Position numbers and translations under genes: made by a program. The notes beneath the pieces were generated by a model that worked only from the letters and a program-made list of their open reading frames with translations, had not been told where the DNA came from and ran no database searches. A stretch of DNA of 11,365 nucleotides from Saccoglossus kowalevskii. Lineage: Eukaryota; Hemichordata; Enteropneusta; Harrimaniidae. Every line of letters starts with the position of its first letter. Position 1 is the first letter of the stretch. Shown here piece after piece: positions 1-7,082 of this stretch. Where the stretch lies: positions 552,302-563,666 of the forward strand of contig NW_003123906.1 of NCBI RefSeq assembly GCF_000003605.2, written 5' to 3'.

Positions 1-321
1 GCTTTGGAAAATATGCTGACCCCCCTCAGGAATAATAAATGGTCATTCCCTAATGAAGTAGTAATTTAATATGTGTTAATATTTTTTTCGGCTATTTGTA
101 CAACAGCAACAAAGCTACAAACAGAAATGGGTATGCATTCCACCGGCTCAACATCAGATATAACAATGTCTGAAATTATGATATATATAATTTAGTCGAC
201 TATATAGAACATATATCAATACTAAAAGTGTTTATGCATAGTCGTGTATATGAACGATAATATGTTCGAATACGGCGTGGAACCCGGCAATTGTTTCATT
301 CCCGTTTGTAGCTAGTAGTCT
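1..321. other. Left flank of the transposon, no gene seen
   Basis: AT-rich sequence with no supportable exon. A pyrimidine-rich stretch ending in CAG at 28-30 could act as an acceptor on paper, but the sequence after it has no recognisable domain and no matching donor. It is probably intron of the LDLa gene upstream of the insertion. Confidence 0.4.
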
Positions 322-462
322 GGGAGCTGAAAATAAAATAGTACAACACCCAGTACTGAAATTGTTTGACACCATATTTTGGAAGAAAATAAGTCATTCT
401 GAACATTTCTAGGTAGTATGTAGAGTCAAATTTTGGTATCAGTTTTTTTAGAAACCATTTTT
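322..462 (+). repeat. Left terminal inverted repeat of the large transposon
   Basis: Reverse-complement partner of 6561-6716. The perfect core is 397-432 (36 bp). On its outer side GTACAAC, CCAGTA and GTTTGACAC match with scattered substitutions; on its inner side the match runs to about 462 (through the TGGTATCA-like and CCATTTT blocks) and then stops. The outermost 15 bases (AGCTGAAAATAAAATAG) align to the right end only with gaps, so the boundary may be a few bases off. Confidence 0.88.
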
Positions 463-845
463 CAATTTCGGGTCTTAAACAAAAATAATTTCAGTTTGGA
501 GCTGAAAGACTGTTTTTATATGGGACAATTTATATTTAAATTTGTATTCTAATATTTATCCATATCAAACATGTTGTAATAGATCCCAAAGTCATAACAT
601 TATTAATTTAATATTTAGGGTATAATCTGATGCATATTATTTGCAAACATTTACATATATAATTCACTATTATTTATTTACATTTGTTTCATTGATTTAA
701 TTACATTAAATACTGTATTCTTTTTTCCTTTAATAAACATTTATTATGTATGCATGTTAGTTAGTATCTCTACATAACATGCCAAGACTTCCTGATTAAG
801 TGCATCTTATATACACGTAAAGCGCCCTCATGAGTTCTAACTGGG
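463..845. other. Transposon 5' subterminal region, non-coding
   Basis: Strongly AT-rich, no ORF of note and no clear repeats, apart from a second copy of the terminal-like word GGAGCTGAAA at 498-507, close to AGCTGAAA at the left tip. Such subterminal repeats are often transposase binding sites in DNA transposons, but one copy is weak evidence. Confidence 0.4.
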
Positions 846-886
846 ATTACATCTCCCAGCACTCCCTTCTCTATCATGGCTGCCTC
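841..886 (+). promoter_or_regulatory. Promoter-like block: ZNF143-like site followed by YY1-like site
   Basis: At 846-861 the sequence ATTACATCTCCCAGCA fits the known ZNF143/STAF element pattern (A-x-TACA-2nt-TCCCAG). At 875-884 CATGGCTGCC resembles the YY1 core (CAAGATGGCGGC type), which typically lies just downstream of the start of transcription in TATA-less promoters. The first part also forms a small palindrome, CTGGGA (841-846) against TCCCAG (854-859). The block is GC-rich in an AT-rich setting and lies just upstream of a splice donor at 897, which fits a short non-coding first exon. The site calls rest on consensus resemblance only; no start site can be seen directly. Confidence 0.45.
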
Positions 887-896
887 CACATCTTAG

Positions 897-1900
897 GTTA
901 GTATTTTGTAATCTTCATTTAAATCCAAAACATCTGTCCTCTTATTTCACCATCCACAGTTGAAGAACGTTTTGATTAGTAGACTGGCATCTCTAGAAGG
1001 CTTCAGAGTATTTTACTAGTAGGATATTAAATTTGTTTTCATATTATGGGTAATTTATTTGTCGTTAACGAATAATTCACAGTACAAGTTTCAATTAGGT
1101 TATTTATGATGTCACTGTCATCACAGTGCCGAATAATAAAGTCCACAAAAGATATATCAGATTTATATCAGTGTACATTTGCTCAGAATTGTTTATTCAA
1201 AATATTTTGAATATGAAATATCCAATCAGCTCTGAGTACTAATGTACGTGATATTAACATAATTACATATACAAATTTAAGCAGTCACTCCTGTGCAATG
1301 GCAGCTTCTACATGGTAGATATATTTAACTGCATGTGCCGTGATACATATCACTGGTACTTTCATATACACATGTATGTCCATTGGTTACAAATTGCCTG
1401 GGAAGGCGCTCTAGCACAAAAATACAGCTACTACTAATGTAATATATTATTTTCTTGTTTCAGAACTTCTTCATTTCATCTAGTCAATAGTATGATGAAC
1501 ATATAGTAGTGAACATATAAATACAATAGCCAGGTAACAGAAAGCACACTAATGAAAATCAGCCAATCCTAATATTTCACAGATTTAAATAATTAATAAT
1601 GTGTATGTTATATCACTGATTTAAACTCTATGTAGTATAGTGTGTCTGTGAGGTGTCCACTTAGTTTTAGATTATATTTTTCAGAATTGATGTATGCCAA
1701 AGGTAGTAAATACAACAAATAACAGAACAGAGTACAGAATAGAGATAGGCAAGTAAAGATAGCATTATATTTTCATGTGAATAGATGAAGGGCATTGAAA
1801 TTATTTTATATTTCCTGTTTCATTATTCAGTAAGTTTATATCTGCTCTCACAAAATGTGTATATACAAAATATTACATGTAGCTCCATTCATTGTTTCAG
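897..1900 (+). other. Probable intron in the 5'UTR of the transposon gene
   Basis: A good donor, AG|GTTAGT at 895-902, stands right after the promoter-like block, and a good acceptor, ATTCATTGTTTCAG ending at 1900, stands 86 bp before the ORF's ATG. The 1,004 bp between them are AT-rich, contain many stops in all frames, and hold no gene or clear repeat that I can see. A second acceptor-like site (TTTTCTTGTTTCAG, ending 1463) could give an alternative exon. The splice is inferred from consensus and spacing alone. Confidence 0.5.
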
Positions 1901-1986
1901 GACGACAACAAATGTAGTTAAAGACTAGAATAGATTATAATAGAATCTACGATCATACATCAGATAGCTAACCTCAAAACAGAATA
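1901..1986 (+). other. 5'UTR of the transposon ORF, with a start-stop uORF
   Basis: This is the stretch between the predicted acceptor and the ATG at 1987. It contains ATG directly followed by TAG (1912-1917), a minimal start-stop upstream ORF of the kind known to stall or lower translation. There is no other upstream ATG in frame with the main ORF. The main start context is AGAATAATGGCA, adequate with A at -3 and G at +4. Confidence 0.45.
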
Positions 1987-2820
1987 ATGGCAACATTTCA
2001 TAAGGAAACTGATTCACTTGTGATTAAGCTTTTACCAGATGTTCCACCGAAAAGAAGAAAATTAACTAACTTTGAGAAATGTGTAATCTGCCAAACAGAC
2101 ACAAGTGAAAAACTAAGACACCCACAAGAAGATTCTATTAAAAAATTGGTGTCAGCACTTGACATGCGCAATGATGATGTATATCAACGTCTGCAGTCTG
2201 GAATGACCACTATAGATACAATTGGTATACGCTGGCATTCAAAGTGTTATGAATGTTGTACAAGTAAGCAAAACCTAAGTTATGATTATGGTAAATCACC
2301 CAGAACCATTGAAATATACATTAATTCAATACCCATGGAAACTATGGGCAGCATGTCTAACCATTCAGGTAGAGCCACTCGTTCTCAATCATTTTCTACT
2401 GACTGGACAAAATGCATTTTTTGCAAGAACAGAACCCACAAAAACATAAAGGAACTTGTGAATGTGTCAACATTTGAAGTCTGTGATAGAATAAAACAGG
2501 CAGCAGATGCACAAGGTGATGAGGGTATGTTGCACTTACTACGTAGTGTTAACAATAATTTGGTTGCTGCTGAAGCAAAGTACCATAAAGTATGTTGTTC
2601 ATCTTATGTCGGCACAAGAAATATAAAGTACAGGGAGTTCAAAGAAAGCAAGCCCGTGGAAACAATCTATGCTGCAGCTTTCATAAAACTTGTTTCAGAG
2701 ATCCAAACTGACATTGACGATGGCAAAGCTTTTGATATGGTGGGTTTGTTAACAAGATACAAAGTTATTCTTGAGAGTATGGGTGTCATTGCACAGAGCT
2801 ACAGCACGCAGCGACTGTAA
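1987..2820 (+). pseudogene. ORF segment 1: N-terminal duplicated C-x2-C...H-x2-C modules
   Basis: This is the only segment with a natural start. It has a basic PPKRRKL near residues 20-26 (possible nuclear signal). Two copies of a Cys/His layout follow: C32-x2-C35 ... WH84-x2-C87, then C143-x2-C146 ... YH200-x2-C203. The Cys-to-His spacing is about 49 and 54 residues. Two equal CCHC sets suggest a duplicated zinc-binding module, plausible for DNA or protein binding in a transposon protein; this is inference from the spacing. It ends at TAA 2818-2820, but the same frame carries on at once (LRLKTYFGEA), so the stop is a point mutation and not the real C-terminus. Confidence 0.75.
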
Positions 2821-3396
2821 TTACGTTTGAAAACATATTTTGGTGAAGCAATAGTGTTTCATTCACCACACGACAGATCAAAGCCAGAGCTTGTATATTC
2901 AAGTACTATTAGTTTGAAAGACATTATTAATGCTGCTTTCAAGCAACAGGCAACAACAAGTTCACAACTGCATGAAGCTACAGAAACAAGCCCGTCAGTA
3001 TACAATACACAGACAGAAAACACTAAACTAATATATCAGACTGCCAAGATAATAAAATCAGATATCAGCCAATGTAAAGGAATATCTCTACGGCCCTTAG
3101 ACATGCATGATCTAACTTTAGCATCTGCCAAGGGAACCATACCAGATAGCTTATATTGGTTATTACGTTGGGTAGTTAACAGTGTAAGTAATGACACCAA
3201 TGATGAGTTTACACCAATGTGTCAAAGCATGGCAGATGAACGACGTGTTATAATGTTAGCACAGGATATTGTACATTATGCATCCCATGTCAGAATTAAG
3301 ATGCCCAAGCATGCAAGTTTAGCAATGTCCATTCGCCATTTAACAAGATCCAAAGAGCTCATCACAATGCTCAACAGAATGGGGAATTGCTCCTCT
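2821..3396 (+). pseudogene. ORF segment 2: in-frame continuation after the first stop
   Basis: Same frame as segment 1, separated only by the TAA. It begins with LRLKTYFGEAIVFHSPHDR. A central Ser/Thr/Gln-rich stretch is followed by the conserved-looking LYWLLRWVV, then a helical region MCQSMADERRVIMLAQDIV and HASLAMSIRHLTRSKELI. In family members I recall, this region reads as a recurrent 'AQDIV-Y...K.P..ASLA..IRH.T.S..LI..LN..GH..S' pattern. The frame is lost at about 3393-3398, after NRMGNCSS. No catalytic motif is evident here. Confidence 0.7.
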
Positions 3397-3397
3397 T

Positions 3398-3868
3398 GAA
3401 GTTGAAGTTATAGACACTGCCTGTGCGAGGGAGATTCTCGTTGTGTCTGACCAATGTGGTGTTGTAATTCGGTCCAATATTAATCCTGGTGTATTTATAC
3501 AAGTTGCTGGAGATAATAATGATATAAACGAGGAAACCATTGATGGCAAACACAAAACACATGCAACCACGCTATTACTATATCAACAAGGCACATTCGG
3601 TCCTGTTCCAAAACGCCAAGTTTTTGATGGTCATTCAAGACGAATTCGAGCTTTAAAAGAATCAACAGCTTCACAGAATATATCTCAGTTCAGCGCTTAT
3701 GGTAGAAGACCAAAATTTTCCACTTTTGTTGGGAAGGTGAAAAAGGTGTGGTTTATGTGTACTGATGATATGTATAGCAATGGTTGCTCTATGGATAGGG
3801 CATTATTACTGGTTAGATTATGTCAAAGTAAATTGTTTGAGGTAAATCTGACACCTGAGATCAGATGA
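3398..3868 (+). pseudogene. ORF segment 3: conserved core with GDNNDINEETIDGK
   Basis: Begins in the new frame with EVEVIDTACAREILV, a direct sense continuation of segment 2. It holds the strand-like stretch GVFIQVAGDNNDINEETIDGK around 3488-3550, which is highly conserved in the relatives I remember. The acidic pair in GDNND could be catalytic in an RNase-H-like transposase fold, but this is speculation. TRP/aromatic-rich sequence follows (KVWFMCTDD). It ends at TGA 3866-3868, and the next frame takes over at 3864-3867 (DEQDVPSWSAVNAV), so a one-base indel explains the break. Confidence 0.7.
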
Positions 3869-4340
3869 GCAGGATGTGCCCAGTTGGAGTGCTGTAAATG
3901 CTGTAGTATACCTAACTGTATCGAGCCTTACATCACTTGGTTATTGTCCAATGATAAATGGATCTCCAACTGAGCATAGTACAGTGTACACGGTCATAAA
4001 AACTGTCCAATCAATAATGAAATGCTTTGACCAGGAAGACAGTGTCATCACATTTGATCTAGCTATCTATGTGAAAGCCAAAGAGATACAGTGGCGAAGT
4101 CCTGATGAGTTTTCAGACATGGTGAAACGTATGGGTGGCTTTCATATAGCATTAAATTACCTATCACTATTAAGCAAGAGGTATTAAGGCTCTGGCCTGA
4201 AAGATTTATTAATAGAGTCCGGAGTATATGGCTGTAATACAACTACAAGTATTCTGAATGGAAAATCATATAATCGTGGTGTTAGAGCACACAAGTTGAC
4301 AATGGAAGCTCTGTTCCGACTTCAGTGGTAGGCTTTTGTA
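3867..4340 (+). pseudogene. ORF segment 4: core with GSPTEHSTVY, FDLAIY and GGFH motifs
   Basis: This segment is in frame 3 and runs past two in-frame stops, TAA 4185-4187 (after LLSKRY) and TAG 4329-4331 (after FRLQW). Downstream of each stop the protein still makes sense, for example GLKDLLIESGVYG and NGKSYNRGVRAHKL. Key stretches are SLGYCPMINGSPTEHSTVY, the strand VITFDLAIYVKAKEIQW with a conserved Asp, and KRMGGFHIALNYL. A strand ending in a conserved Asp, some 140 residues after GDNND, would fit a two-acid part of an RNase-H-like site; this needs a structure prediction to support it. Confidence 0.7.
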
Positions 4341-4342
4341 GG

Positions 4343-4884
4343 TACATTTATAGTAATGAAGACATCACTGTGGATAAGAAATACATTTAGGGAAGACTCA
4401 GCATTTGTAGAAGTGTAATCAATGATGACCAAGATGCCTTACATACCTTGCTACAGTCCAATAACACGGTACAACTTATGTTGCTCTTTGATGATTTCAG
4501 AGAAGTAGCACGAAATCAGTCACAAGTGTTTGCCTTTTGGGATGATTATATCACTATGGTTGAGCTACTTCTTCAATTCATTAAAGCTGAACGAACGAGT
4601 AATTGGTTCCTTCATCTGTCGTTTGCTACTCGGAGTACACCATATTTCTATGCATTGGATAGACCTAATTACTCACGATGGTTACCAATATATATCATGG
4701 ATATGAATCAGCTGCAATCTGCACATCCAAGAGTACATCATGAATTTGTTCTTGGCAATCATGCTATATGTAGGTCTAACCAACCCTTTGCTCGTGTTTG
4801 GACTGATATGGCCCTTGAACAGTCTTTAAATCTGGATTCAAAGTCTAAAGGTGGCATCATTGTATACGTCAGAAACATGGTACA
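4343..4884 (+). pseudogene. ORF segment 5: conserved region with DRPNYSRWLPIY
   Basis: Resumes at YIYSNEDITVD after a frameshift at about 4338-4343 and crosses TAG 4388-4390. The rest is open to about 4884. Recognisable family stretches are FAFWDDYITMVELLLQFIKAERT, YFYALDRPNYSRWLPIYIMDM and WTDMALEQSLNLDSKSKGG. The last of these corresponds to a 'D.A.EQ..N.D.K.KGG' pattern that I recall as the best-conserved signature of these proteins. The frame is lost at about 4880-4885, inside what should read ...LERWFLTSH. Confidence 0.7.
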
Positions 4885-4998
4885 TTGGAGCGCTGGTTTT
4901 TAACTAGTCATAAGCGAGAAGCAATAACCACTGCCTTGAAGGAAATGTGTGGCACCCAAGACAATGACCGCATAGGAAGTCACAAAGAAGCAGCACCA
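4885..4998 (+). pseudogene. ORF segment 6: short fragment between two frameshifts
   Basis: Too short to stand as an ORF, but it clearly bridges segments 5 and 7: LERWFLTSHKREAITTALKE, then MCGTQDNDRIGSHKEAAPR. The HKE...R..RDE pattern continues in segment 7 as KIERDELDVQKL. Two single-base changes about 115 bp apart therefore move the frame out twice without deleting protein sequence. Confidence 0.65.
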
Positions 4999-5720
4999 AG
5001 AAAATTGAGAGGGATGAACTAGATGTTCAAAAGTTGACATCAACCTTCACATCAGGGTTGATGATAAATCCTTTTAATTTGGACGAATTTGATGATAATA
5101 TATTGTCCCTTATCAATTTTGCTACTGGAGTAGTGATGCCGCCAGACTTGTCAACGCGATTAGTAAATACATATGACATTGGCAAGCAACAAATGTTATC
5201 ATTAACGGAACAGAGGTTGAATACCACTCAGTGCAATTTCTGGAATCCAATACCACAGTTGAAGATCAGGACATTTGCTACAATGGCAAAGCAAAAGAAA
5301 GTTAAGACAGCTCAGGTGAAGTTGATAACAATAACTAGTGATCGCAACCTATTTGGTCGCTCAGTTATTGCAGCCAAAGCCAGGGAAATCCACTTAAAGG
5401 AGGTACTTAGCTATGCACTGTCTACTGTACCATTTGCACTTGCACATGTTGATGGATTCCTTAGAAAAACAACAAAGAGTGTACTTCTTGCAGAGTTGGA
5501 AAAAATAGTGGCAGTGCAGCATCAGCTTCCTTTATCTCATAAGTCCACTGTCTATATCATACAAATGGTCAAGTGTGGCTGTGTAGCAACGTTTGGTGAC
5601 TTGGCAATTATACTCTATGATAACATTACAGCGCTCCTTGCAAAAAATAGATGTCAAAGAGTGGATATTGTGTTTAACCAATATAGTGATCAGTCAATTA
5701 AGGCAGGGGAACGGAAATAA
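4998..5720 (+). pseudogene. ORF segment 7: linker and start of a FEN/XPG-like nuclease domain with Asp replaced by Asn
   Basis: Starts KKIERDELDVQKLTSTFTSG and runs open to TAA 5718-5720. The last 90 residues carry a coiled, Leu-rich region, then VDIVFNQYSDQSIKAGERK near 5662-5717. In FEN1/XPG-type PIN-like nucleases the comparable place reads VFDG...K..E...R, with the Asp binding a catalytic metal. In relatives of this family that I recall it is VFD-x-Y....IK..ER. Here the Asp codon is AAC (Asn), so this copy would probably lack nuclease activity even without its frameshifts. The domain label is by motif resemblance only. Confidence 0.6.
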
Positions 5721-6019
5721 CGAGGAGAATCAAATGCATTATATATGGCCCACCTACTCCCATTCCTAAACAATGGGCAAAATATATAGATAATCCCAGA
5801 AACAAAGTCAATCTCTGTGACTTTTTGTCAGAGGCTTGGTGCCAAATGGGTCGAAAGATGCTGCAGCAGGGAGAAACTCTTGTTGTCGGAGATGGTTTTA
5901 AGGATGGTGAACAATCAGTACTTATAAGTATTGAAGGATGTTTATGTATGGCTGACACAGAGTGTGTCAACCCGAATAACACACAGGAGAGAATGAATGA
6001 ATCTGAAGACGATGATTAA
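5720..6019 (+). pseudogene. ORF segment 8: nuclease N-part fused to Cys-rich C-terminal tail by apparent deletion
   Basis: It follows the last frameshift as TRRIKCIIYGPPTPIPKQW, then INLCDFLSEAW-like sequence and a VVGDGFKDGEQ block. Soon after, the protein ends CLCMADTECVNPNNTQERMN plus an acidic tail. In the relatives I recall, the GFKDGE block is followed by several hundred residues (HEEADTR, DTDV, GCDT nuclease motifs and a CXC-type cysteine domain), and C.C.AD..C.N is the very end. Here they are adjacent, near 5930. I infer an internal deletion of most of the nuclease domain and the first cysteines. The alternative is a naturally shorter relative. Confidence 0.6.
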
Positions 6020-6560
6020 TATGTAGTACATACCGTAGTGTTGAATAATGAATGTATCTTTTATATAGTTTGATTGGCTATTCTACAACTCATCACAGTA
6101 ATAACAAATTTAGTAGTCTATAATCAATGCCAGTGCTGAAGCCAGAGGCCATATAACAAGTTATGTTTTATATGGTTATGTATATTTATATGTATATATG
6201 TTAATTTAAATATTACACACCAGTCAACACACAATCTAGACCACATGGGATATTTCATGTATTCAACTTGTGATGCCAGTCTTGGAAGTGATTGCAAAAA
6301 TCCAGGAAGATAATAATGGGACATAATTCAATTGTATTCATGTCTGCAATCCTGTGTATGAATGATGACGAAGTATATCATAAATCATCTTCGATGCAAG
6401 CGTCTTCTCCGTTTATTCTATCCCTAAGTAGTTTGTAGAACTTGTTCGAACTGAAAAGTTGCATTTTCATCAAAATATTTGAACAAAAGTTATCAAATAA
6501 ATTCGTTCAGTAGAATCACATGTCAATATTTATCATTTTATAAAAATATCATTATGTATT
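6020..6560. other. Transposon 3' untranslated and subterminal region
   Basis: No gene is seen. The likely polyadenylation signal is AATAAA at 6496-6501, about 480 bp after the ORF's end. The rest is AT-rich with short TA runs (6180-6210). It ends where the right inverted repeat begins. Confidence 0.45.
6496..6501 (+). terminator. Candidate polyadenylation signal AATAAA of the transposon gene
   Basis: Canonical hexamer located after the ORF and 60 bp before the right inverted repeat, where the transcript of such an element would be expected to end. A chance match is possible in this AT-rich region. Confidence 0.4.
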
Positions 6561-6716
6561 AGAAAATGGCTGCTAAAAAAATGATACCACAATTTGACTC
6601 TACATACTACCTAGAAATGTTCAGAAAGACTTATTCTCCCAAAATATTGTGTCAAACCATTTCACTACTGGTTGTTGTACGATTTCGCTTATTTCAGCTA
6701 TTTTTTGAAATAGCTC
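6561..6716 (-). repeat. Right terminal inverted repeat of the large transposon
   Basis: Reverse complement of 322-462, with the 36-bp perfect core at 6591-6626. It is a little longer than the left end because it carries extra bases (about 6684-6712) between GTAC and the outer AGCTCC, including two near copies of AGCTATTT/AGCTGAAA in reverse orientation. This end lies only about 45 bp upstream of the LDLa exon at 6762. It also carries an ATG (6566-6568) in a strong context (GAAAATGGCTGC) that is in frame with the LDLa exon. Confidence 0.88.
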
Positions 6717-6761
6717 CTATAACATATTTGGCTGATTTATTGTTTCCTGTGTTACTCCCAG

Positions 6762-6869
6762 GATGCAATGTGACTCAATTCAATTGCGACGAGACTAAAT
6801 GCATTGCATTGTCTAGTATATGTAATGGTGTAAGCGACTGTGAGGACAATGCGGACGAGACAGACTGCG
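6762..6869 (+). CDS. Internal exon of a host gene encoding one LDL-receptor class A repeat
   Basis: The exon is bounded by acceptor TTACTCCCAG (ending 6761, preceded by a pyrimidine-rich tract) and donor G|GTAGGT at 6870. It is 108 bp, exactly 36 codons, in phase 1 at both ends, as is typical for LDLa exons. It encodes CNVTQFNCDETKCIALSSIC followed by NGVSDCEDNADETDCG, with all six cysteines in canonical spacing and the acidic Ca2+-binding set in DC-EDNADE. LDLa repeats are extracellular, disulfide-bonded ligand-binding modules of the LDLR/LRP families and many other secreted or membrane proteins. Upstream exons are not in the window, so the parent protein cannot be named. A neighbouring donor (AG|GTAAAC at 6874) would put the next exon out of frame. 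Confidence 0.85.
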
Positions 6870-6899
6870 GTAGGTAAACCCGACTTACATATGTTATGA

Positions 6900-7067
6900 T
6901 AGAGCGCCAGGAACTTGCGAGATGCCGAATTGTTCGCGTTACGGACATCGAGTTACGAACGCCGAGTTACGAAAAAATCGAGGAACAAGTATGACCACGC
7001 CCTTATTTTAGAAATCACGCCCACTTTTGCGAAACCACGCCCAAATTGTAACTCGGTGATCGAATAA
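6900..7067. repeat. Short interspersed words: GAGTTACG and CACGCCC repeated
   Basis: GTTACGGAC, GAGTTACGAAC, GAGTTACGAAA occur near 6938-6972. Three copies of CACGCCC follow at 20-bp spacing (about 6996, 7016, 7036). The GAGTTACG word recurs inside the palindrome downstream, so this may be the left part of the same repeat element. Function unknown. Confidence 0.4.
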
Positions 7068-7082
7068 CAGTTAACAAAACTT

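Larger units (their letters stand above)
1987..6019 (+). pseudogene. Decayed transposon ORF: large protein with duplicated Cys/His modules and partial FEN-like nuclease start
   Basis: One ancestral ORF of about 1,340 codons can be followed through seven reading-frame segments. In-frame stops lie at 2818, 4185, 4329 and 4388. The frame changes at about 3393-3398, 3860-3867, 4335-4343, 4880-4885, 4996-5000 and 5716-5720. Across every break the protein resumes in the next frame with no loss of sense, so these are lesions and not introns. From memory, this belongs to a family of long uncharacterised proteins found in many copies in cnidarian, mollusc, hemichordate and other invertebrate genomes; hallmark stretches are NEETIDGK, GSPTEHSTVY, FDLAIY, GGFH, DRPNYSRWLP and LEQSL...SKGG. 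I cannot give it a known transposase name. The inverted repeats around it argue that it is the element's own protein. The segment after about 5930 appears to join the nuclease start straight to the C-terminal tail, so a large internal piece is probably deleted. ATG 1987 is chosen because it is the first in the frame and follows the predicted acceptor. Confidence 0.8.
322..6716 (+). mobile_element. Large TIR-bounded DNA transposon, degraded, carrying one long ORF
   Basis: The left end (322-462) reappears as a reverse complement at 6561-6716, and everything between them is one transcription unit on the + strand: promoter-like block, 5'UTR intron, long ORF, and AATAAA. This is the layout of a cut-and-paste DNA transposon. 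The inverted ends are about 90% alike by eye and contain a perfect 36-bp match. The exact termini are uncertain. Matching is strong up to GTACAAC (341), continues with gaps to AGCTGAAA (326-333 against TTTCAGCT at 6692-6699), and may reach AGCTA at 310-314. I see no convincing target-site duplication, so the superfamily cannot be set by that route. The element lies in an intron of an LDLa-domain gene in the same orientation. The ORF is heavily mutated, so this copy is inactive. Presence of the element is well supported; its classification is not. Confidence 0.85.

Noticed and set aside
5027-5982. Minus-strand ORFs over 5027-5227 and 5698-5982
   Set aside because: Antisense shadows of the transposon coding segments, which have clear family motifs on the + strand.
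1987-6019. Multi-exon host gene with introns at the frame breaks
   Set aside because: Protein sense resumes within a few bases at each break with no room for introns and no GT/AG pairs, so frameshifts and stops are the simpler explanation.
6124-6324. Minus-strand ORF in the transposon 3' region
   Set aside because: AT-rich chance frame with no domain.
300-6730. Target-site duplication flanking the large transposon
   Set aside because: I compared the flanks for ends at 308, 322 and 326 and at 6699 and 6716-6717 and found no convincing matching direct repeat; the exact ends are unresolved.
6566-6877. Continuous 103-codon ORF from the TIR through the LDLa repeat as an independent gene
   Set aside because: Its first 60 or so codons are the transposon TIR and residual intron, and its last codons read through a good splice donor. 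It is kept only as a finding about possible exonisation.
6874-6879. Alternative donor AG|GTAAAC after the first LDLa exon
   Set aside because: A better consensus than GTAGGT at 6870, but it would put the second LDLa repeat out of frame; GTAGGT keeps phase 1 and all cysteines.
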